Positions 59,505-64,000 of a DNA stretch of 64,000 bases are shown piece after piece. Source of the stretch: Ceratotherium simum simum (taxonomy: Eukaryota; Chordata; Mammalia; Perissodactyla; Rhinocerotidae). The DNA lies in assembly GCF_000283155.1 (NCBI RefSeq), contig NW_004454193.1:9469241-9533240 (forward strand), in the 5' to 3' direction. The first letter of the stretch is position 1. The number at the start of each line of letters is the position of its first letter. The position numbers and the translations under genes were made by a program. Below the pieces are notes generated by a model. It searched no databases. It was not told where the DNA came from and saw nothing but the letters and a program-made list of their open reading frames with translations.

Positions 59505-61215
59505 GTCCTAGTCTTTAATGTCTGACTCCCAAAAAGGGGAAAAAGAAGAAAAATGAAGGGGGGAAGAAAGGGTGCCAGCCCTTTAAATCCTCTGGAAATG
59601 ACTTCAGCTGGAGGGGGAGGGGCTTCCAACAACAGGGGAGGTGCAGCAGCAGTGGCTGCCTGCCTCTTTGTCTGTACCTGTGCGATCAAAAGCAGTAATC
59701 AGCGATAAGAGCACAGATCTCTGATATTTGGAGGACAGGGTCCTTTTATGCCCACGCTGGCTCCCGCGAACTGTGTGTAAGCTGTTCTCGAAATACATAC
59801 ACAGCTGCCCACCATGGGAATGGGGGATGGGTAACTGCTATGCTCAGAGCTGAAATTGACCAAAATTAACCCAATTTACTATCCAAGCCTTCCCCTGGAA
59901 GTTGCAAGCCTTCAACGGACTCTAGAGTTCTAAAGTTGTATCAGACAGACTCTGCCAGTGCAAGTGTGGTCTAGGTGGGGAGACAGATTCCTCATGCTTC
60001 CTATTCTTCCATTTTCCCAGAATCCTCTCAGTTTGTGGTGTTTTAAGCCACCCAGTTTATAGTAATTTGTTAGAGCAGCAATAGGAATTAGTAGGCAACA
60101 AGAGACCTAGAAATGAAATTGCTGATTCAAATGTAAATTCATTTTCTCAGTTCATTTATTGTCTCTCATATACACGTGGTTTCTATCCTGGTCACTGCCC
60201 TCCAGAGAGTTTCTAAGGTACCTGTGTCCCTCTCAAATGTCAATCCCGGAATGACTCACCTCACTAGACCCTGCTGACTCGTGCAGCGTAAGTGTTTTCT
60301 TAGACTTGATCAGTATGTTTGGGAATCTTACATTAAGCTATGCTCATTAAGCTAGAAATGAATGGAACACCTAAATCTTCTAGCAAATCTCTTCTGTCCT
60401 GTTCTTGTGACATTGGTGTGTTTTTGACCTTGGGAAGCACTTGACTTTTCTCCCTCCTAAACTTCATGTTGTCTAAACAAACAGTGAAATAATAGAATCT
60501 CCACCATCAAGCTACTGACTTTGTTGTCATTTCAATTCCACGTGATTTCAGAAAATGGAAAGAGAAGATAGATTTGGCCCCTTAAATCTCAGAGAGAGAA
60601 AGGCAGCTAATAGAGGCAACATCATAAATAATAGAGGAGGCAAAAGCTTCATATCAGAATGGCTCAACGTCAGGGCTTTTAATGCCTAAGATGTGATTCA
60701 TATGGGAAAACTTCGCAGGAGACTCCAGCTCAGAGCAGGGATTGGATTTATGTTGGGAATTTATTATGTCATTAGTGCCAGAATGGCCAGGCCATCCAAA
60801 TGTCAGCCTGGGAGGCTGCAGGCCTCATCCAATGCTGGCAGAGAGGAGGTGCCCCTGGGAGCCCACAGGCCGCACACCATGGGACAAACACCTCCGGTCA
60901 GTCCCCTGGGACTGTGCCCAGTATGTAGCCAAGCAAGGTCTCAAGGATTGACAATTCCTTGACTTTTATTTTCTGACTGGGGGTGGGGGTGATTTTACAA
61001 ATCCGAGGCAAGTTCGAGTTTAAAGAGAGCCAATTTCATCCTGGCCCCTCTTTTAAACAGGTAGAGAACCAAGGCTAGTTTGTATAGACCTCAGAGTTCT
61101 TTTAAGTTCTGCTTTGTGGAATTTCCTCATGGAAAGGCTCTGAGGGCATTTTCTACTCCAGCCGACGGCAGATGTGCTGGGCCAGACAGGGAAAAACGCT
61201 TCCAGACAAGGTTGG
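59505..61215. other. Intergenic, low repeat content
   Basis: No recognised repeat or gene. ORFs below 90 codons carry no known motif. Confidence 0.4.
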
Positions 61216-61219
61216 CACG

Positions 61220-61715
61220 CACTCGTATCAGCAGCACTACGTTAGCGTCCCATGACTGCCATGACAAAGGGCCACAAACTGGGTGGCTTAACACAATAGA
61301 AATTGATTGCCTCACAGTTCTGGAGGCTACAGGTCTGAAATCAAAGTGTCGACAGGGCCACGTTCTCTCTACAGGCTCTAGGGAAGATCCTTCCTTGCCC
61401 CTTGCAGCATCTGGTGGCTGCTGGCAATCCTTGGCATTCCTTAGCTTGTAGATACATCACTCCAATCTCTGCCTCCATCATCGCATGGCATTCTCACTGT
61501 GTGTCTCTGCGTCGTCTTCCCTCTGCATGTGTCTATATGTCCATATTTCCCCTCTTATAAGGACACCAGTCCTATTGGATTAGGGCCCACGCTAATGACC
61601 TCTTCTTACCTTGATTACCTCTGCAAAGACCCTGTTTCCAAATAGTCACATTCACAGGTACCGAGGGTGAGGACTTCAACATATCTTTCAGGGACACAAT
61701 TCACCCATAACACTA
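61220..61715 (-). mobile_element. MaLR-type LTR, antisense
   Basis: GGTGGCTTAACACAATAGAAATTG, CACAGTTCTGGAGGCTACAGG, TTATAAGGACACCAGTCC and GGATTAGGGCCCACGC are MaLR LTR blocks in reverse. Confidence 0.75.
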
Positions 61716-61719
61716 ACCT

Positions 61720-63165
61720 CTACCAGGAGACAGAATGAAGCTGGTGACAAGGGCCCAGGGACGCTGGTTTCTTTAGCCAGGTCCTCACCGAGATGTGAGG
61801 GCCCCTGGACAGGCAGCCCTCAAACCTAATACCCCTGGCTGAGCCTGAGTGGGAGATTGCAGAAGGAAGACCTGGTACAGGGCCCTGTCTCTCCTCTGCT
61901 ATCCTGAGAGCCCTACTCAAGCCCAAACTTGCCTCCCCCTGCTCGGCAGGACAGAAGCCCAGGAGTTCTGCAGTCACTCGCCCCAGGGCCCGGTTAGCGA
62001 TTGTTACCACTTATGCCACCCTCGCCTCGAGGCCTCCCAGAGCGCTCCTTCCTACCCCACACACGGCTTCCCCTGAGAAGAGCTCTGGTTAATTAATACG
62101 GTTTTGCTCCCTCTCGCTGCGTTTCTGACGTGTCATGGTGCCCTGCACAAACTGGCATCTGGGCAGCTGCCTGGCACTCCAGCCCTTCCGCCTCGCGCTC
62201 CTCGCAGCTCTCGGCCGTGGAGAGTGAGGCTGCACCGTGTCCAGGGCCTCCCTGCCCAGGGGAGCCGTTACGCCTGGGAGTTTTCTGGTTTCAAAACGTT
62301 GCTACTGATCTGCTTGTTCTGGGCCTTGATAAGACTTCTCAGTTCAGCAAGGTTTGTAGACACATCCAAACCCATCGCCTGGAAAACACCAAGAACCCCC
62401 CCGTCCTGTCCGTGTGGGGTTGCTCAGGCTAACAGATTCCACAGGGGCAGTGAGGGACCAGACTACTTCCTTCCAGGTTCTCTCATCCTTGATGAGGAGA
62501 GTTTTCCAGGCCTACTGTTAGGAATGGAATGGAATGGAAAGTTGCTGCAGAGCCCTTCTATTAGGCAGTTCTAGAAATGCCACCTTACAGCACTGTGGAC
62601 TTGCCTGTGCCGAGTGCGTTACCCGCGTGACAGCACCACGTGATGGGTATTAAAGCGGGAGTGTGCCCAGCTGTCCCAGGCCTGCTAGTGAGGGCCCTGC
62701 ATTACCCACTGTCTCCTTCCATACCCTCCTTGGAGGGCGCTGCCATTGCTGGACAAGTTCTGGGAGATCGAGAAGAGCCATCCGAGGGAACCAAGGTCAA
62801 AGGCAGCACATCGGTAGCAGGCAGCACCAGGGCTGCCTACCGACTCATCCTGTAAATACACTGTGAGCGGTGCCTTCTGGCTTTGGGCTCTGGCCGCAGT
62901 GCAGAGGCCTGGCAGGGGTAGGGCAGACATGTGAGGATGAAGGAGAGGTTTTCTAGAAAGGAGAATGAGCATCTCCTGGGAGCTGTATGGTGTTATAGAG
63001 GATGGTGACTTGACAGTGCCTGTGACATTTGTCCCTGGACCTCCTGTGTATTCCTCAAGAGACATGAGCACTTGTTGGAATTTCAGTGGACTGTGTTTCT
63101 TGGAGACCCTGCCCCAAGACTGGACCACGTGGGTCTCAGCTTCAGTGAGGTTCCATGTGCTTTGT
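61720..63165. other. GC-richer intergenic DNA
   Basis: No recognised repeat apart from the GGAAT run. ORFs of 100-156 codons (for example 62104-62574) reflect GC content and have no domain I know. Confidence 0.4.
62521..62540 (+). repeat. Short (GGAAT)n run
   Basis: Three perfect GGAAT units, then GGAAA. It also forms three overlapping GGAATG cores, the TEAD/MCAT motif. Confidence 0.7.
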
Positions 63166-63169
63166 CCTC

Positions 63170-63335
63170 TGTCATCCTCACAATAACCCTGAGATGTTGG
63201 TTGTTATTATTATCCCCATTTTATAGATGAGAAAGCCAAGGACCAAGCAGGCCAAGTGACCGGACGAGGATCTCCCACAGCTGGTATGTGCAGAGCTGGG
63301 ATTTAGAACCCCAGCCTAGATGCCTTATTGCTTCC
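63170..63335 (-). mobile_element. MIR SINE, antisense
   Basis: ACAATAACCCTGAGATG, CCCCATTTTATAGATGAGAAA and CAGAGCTGGGATTTAGAACCCC, ending about 100 bp before the candidate promoter at 63431. Confidence 0.85.
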
Positions 63336-63430
63336 TGCCTCCCTAGTGCTGCGTGGCCCAGAATCAGAATGGCCTAGCTTGGACTTGGGCACCAAATGTT
63401 CCAGGGCCTGGAATTGGCCAGAGCTCTGAG

Positions 63431-63440
63431 CTATAAATAG
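63431..63440 (+). promoter_or_regulatory. TATA/MEF2-type element of candidate promoter
   Basis: CTATAAATAG fits both a TATA box and the MEF2 consensus (CTA, four A/T, TAG). A TEAD/MCAT-type GGAATGT follows at about 63455. A start about 30 bp downstream would fall near 63462-63468, just ahead of an open frame and a strong splice donor. Confidence 0.4.
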
Positions 63441-63464
63441 CCTCCATCTCCAGTGGAATGTGCT

Positions 63465-63698
63465 GTGTGGAGACCATCAAGTCTCTGCAGCCCAAGAAAA
63501 GCATCAGCAATGCCTGCAGGGAGAGTCTTCAAGGGCCGCCCTGTGGGAGAGCATGGAGCCGGCTCGAGTCCTGCCTGGGAGGGAAAGCCAGCCTACCATG
63601 CTCCTGTGCCTTGCTCCAATTAGCCTAAGAACAGAGGACACCCTCATCCCCGCCCCCAGGACTTCACAGGCCCCAAGGACCACAATGACCAGGAGGAG
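63465..63698 (+). other. Candidate first exon, unnamed transcript
   Basis: From just after the TATA-like box to GAG before GTGAGT (donor at 63699) the sequence is repeat-free. One frame is open from an ATG at 63460, with an in-frame ATG at 63553 (MEPARVLPGRESQPTM) and runs to the donor. That frame stops only inside the donor itself, as expected if it is spliced. I do not recognise the peptide, so the exon may be non-coding. If synteny is as in human, the next gene downstream would be NDRG4, and an alternative first exon of it is one option; that is inference. Confidence 0.3.
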
Positions 63699-63953
63699 GT
63701 GAGTCTGAGTGGGACTTTCCCAGTGGGCAGTCAGTGTGGGATTACAAATAAGTGACAGTTGCCATAATTACTGTGCTGCCCCGAGGTGCCTGGCCATGTC
63801 TACTCTGAAGCAAGGGTGGATGAGGGTCAGGGCTCTAGACTCAGGTCCTGGTTCTTCTGTGATATTGGCCTCATGACCCCAAGCAAGTGAGCCAGGCTGG
63901 CAAGACTCCAGCCTGGGACTCGGCTCCCCCTCACTGCTGCTTGTACTCCAGAG

Positions 63954-64000
63954 CAGCACCCACCCCCACCAGCACCCACCCCCACCAGCACCCACCCCCA
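63954..64000 (+). repeat. 16-bp minisatellite, cut by window end
   Basis: CAGCACCCACCCCCAC repeats 2.94 times with no mismatch, up to the last base. It continues outside the window. Confidence 0.95.

Overview
This window is mammalian nuclear DNA with one confident protein-coding gene, GINS3 (PSF3 subunit of the GINS replication complex), on the + strand in three coding exons (25894-26079, 31693-31926, 33440-33670). The conceptual protein is 216 residues, and all exon junctions fall between codons. About twenty copies of a tRNA-derived SINE with a GGCCGGCC start, a GGTTCGGATCC B box and a TTAGCTCAGGG tail point to an odd-toed ungulate. The elements look like equine repetitive elements (ERE), so Equus is the best guess.

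Layout. 1-25.6 kb is upstream intergenic DNA: L1 3'-end fragments, MIRs, LTRs of the MaLR type, eight EREs, a CT/CTAT microsatellite, a polypyrimidine tract, a U6 snRNA pseudogene and two degenerate coding-like fragments. 25.6-26.3 kb is a CpG-rich promoter with E2F-, ZNF143/THAP11-, CCAAT- and ETS-like motifs around GINS3 exon 1. 26.1-33.7 kb is the gene body. Intron 1 holds an antisense L1 with a nested ERE and a nested LTR. Intron 2 starts with GC instead of GT. 33.7-34.95 kb is the probable 3' UTR, ending near an AATAAA. 35-51 kb is intergenic DNA with L1s, MIRs, EREs and a 100-N assembly gap that lies inside a single ERE. 51.6-59 kb is a nearly full-length antisense L1 carrying five nested EREs and one unexplained ~540 bp insert. 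59-64 kb is GC-richer and less repetitive. It ends with a candidate TATA/MEF2-type promoter plus first exon (63431-63698) and a 16-bp minisatellite cut by the window edge.

I see no operon-like, CRISPR-like or other multi-gene system. The observations most worth checking are the GC-AG intron of GINS3, the likely false duplication at the assembly gap, the candidate promoter/exon at 63.4 kb, two coding-like relics (10.1-10.5 kb, 18.3-18.6 kb), the unexplained L1 insert, and an AP-1/MARE/E-box cluster at 2.7-3.0 kb. Repeat-family names and edges come from reading alone; no repeat library was searched.
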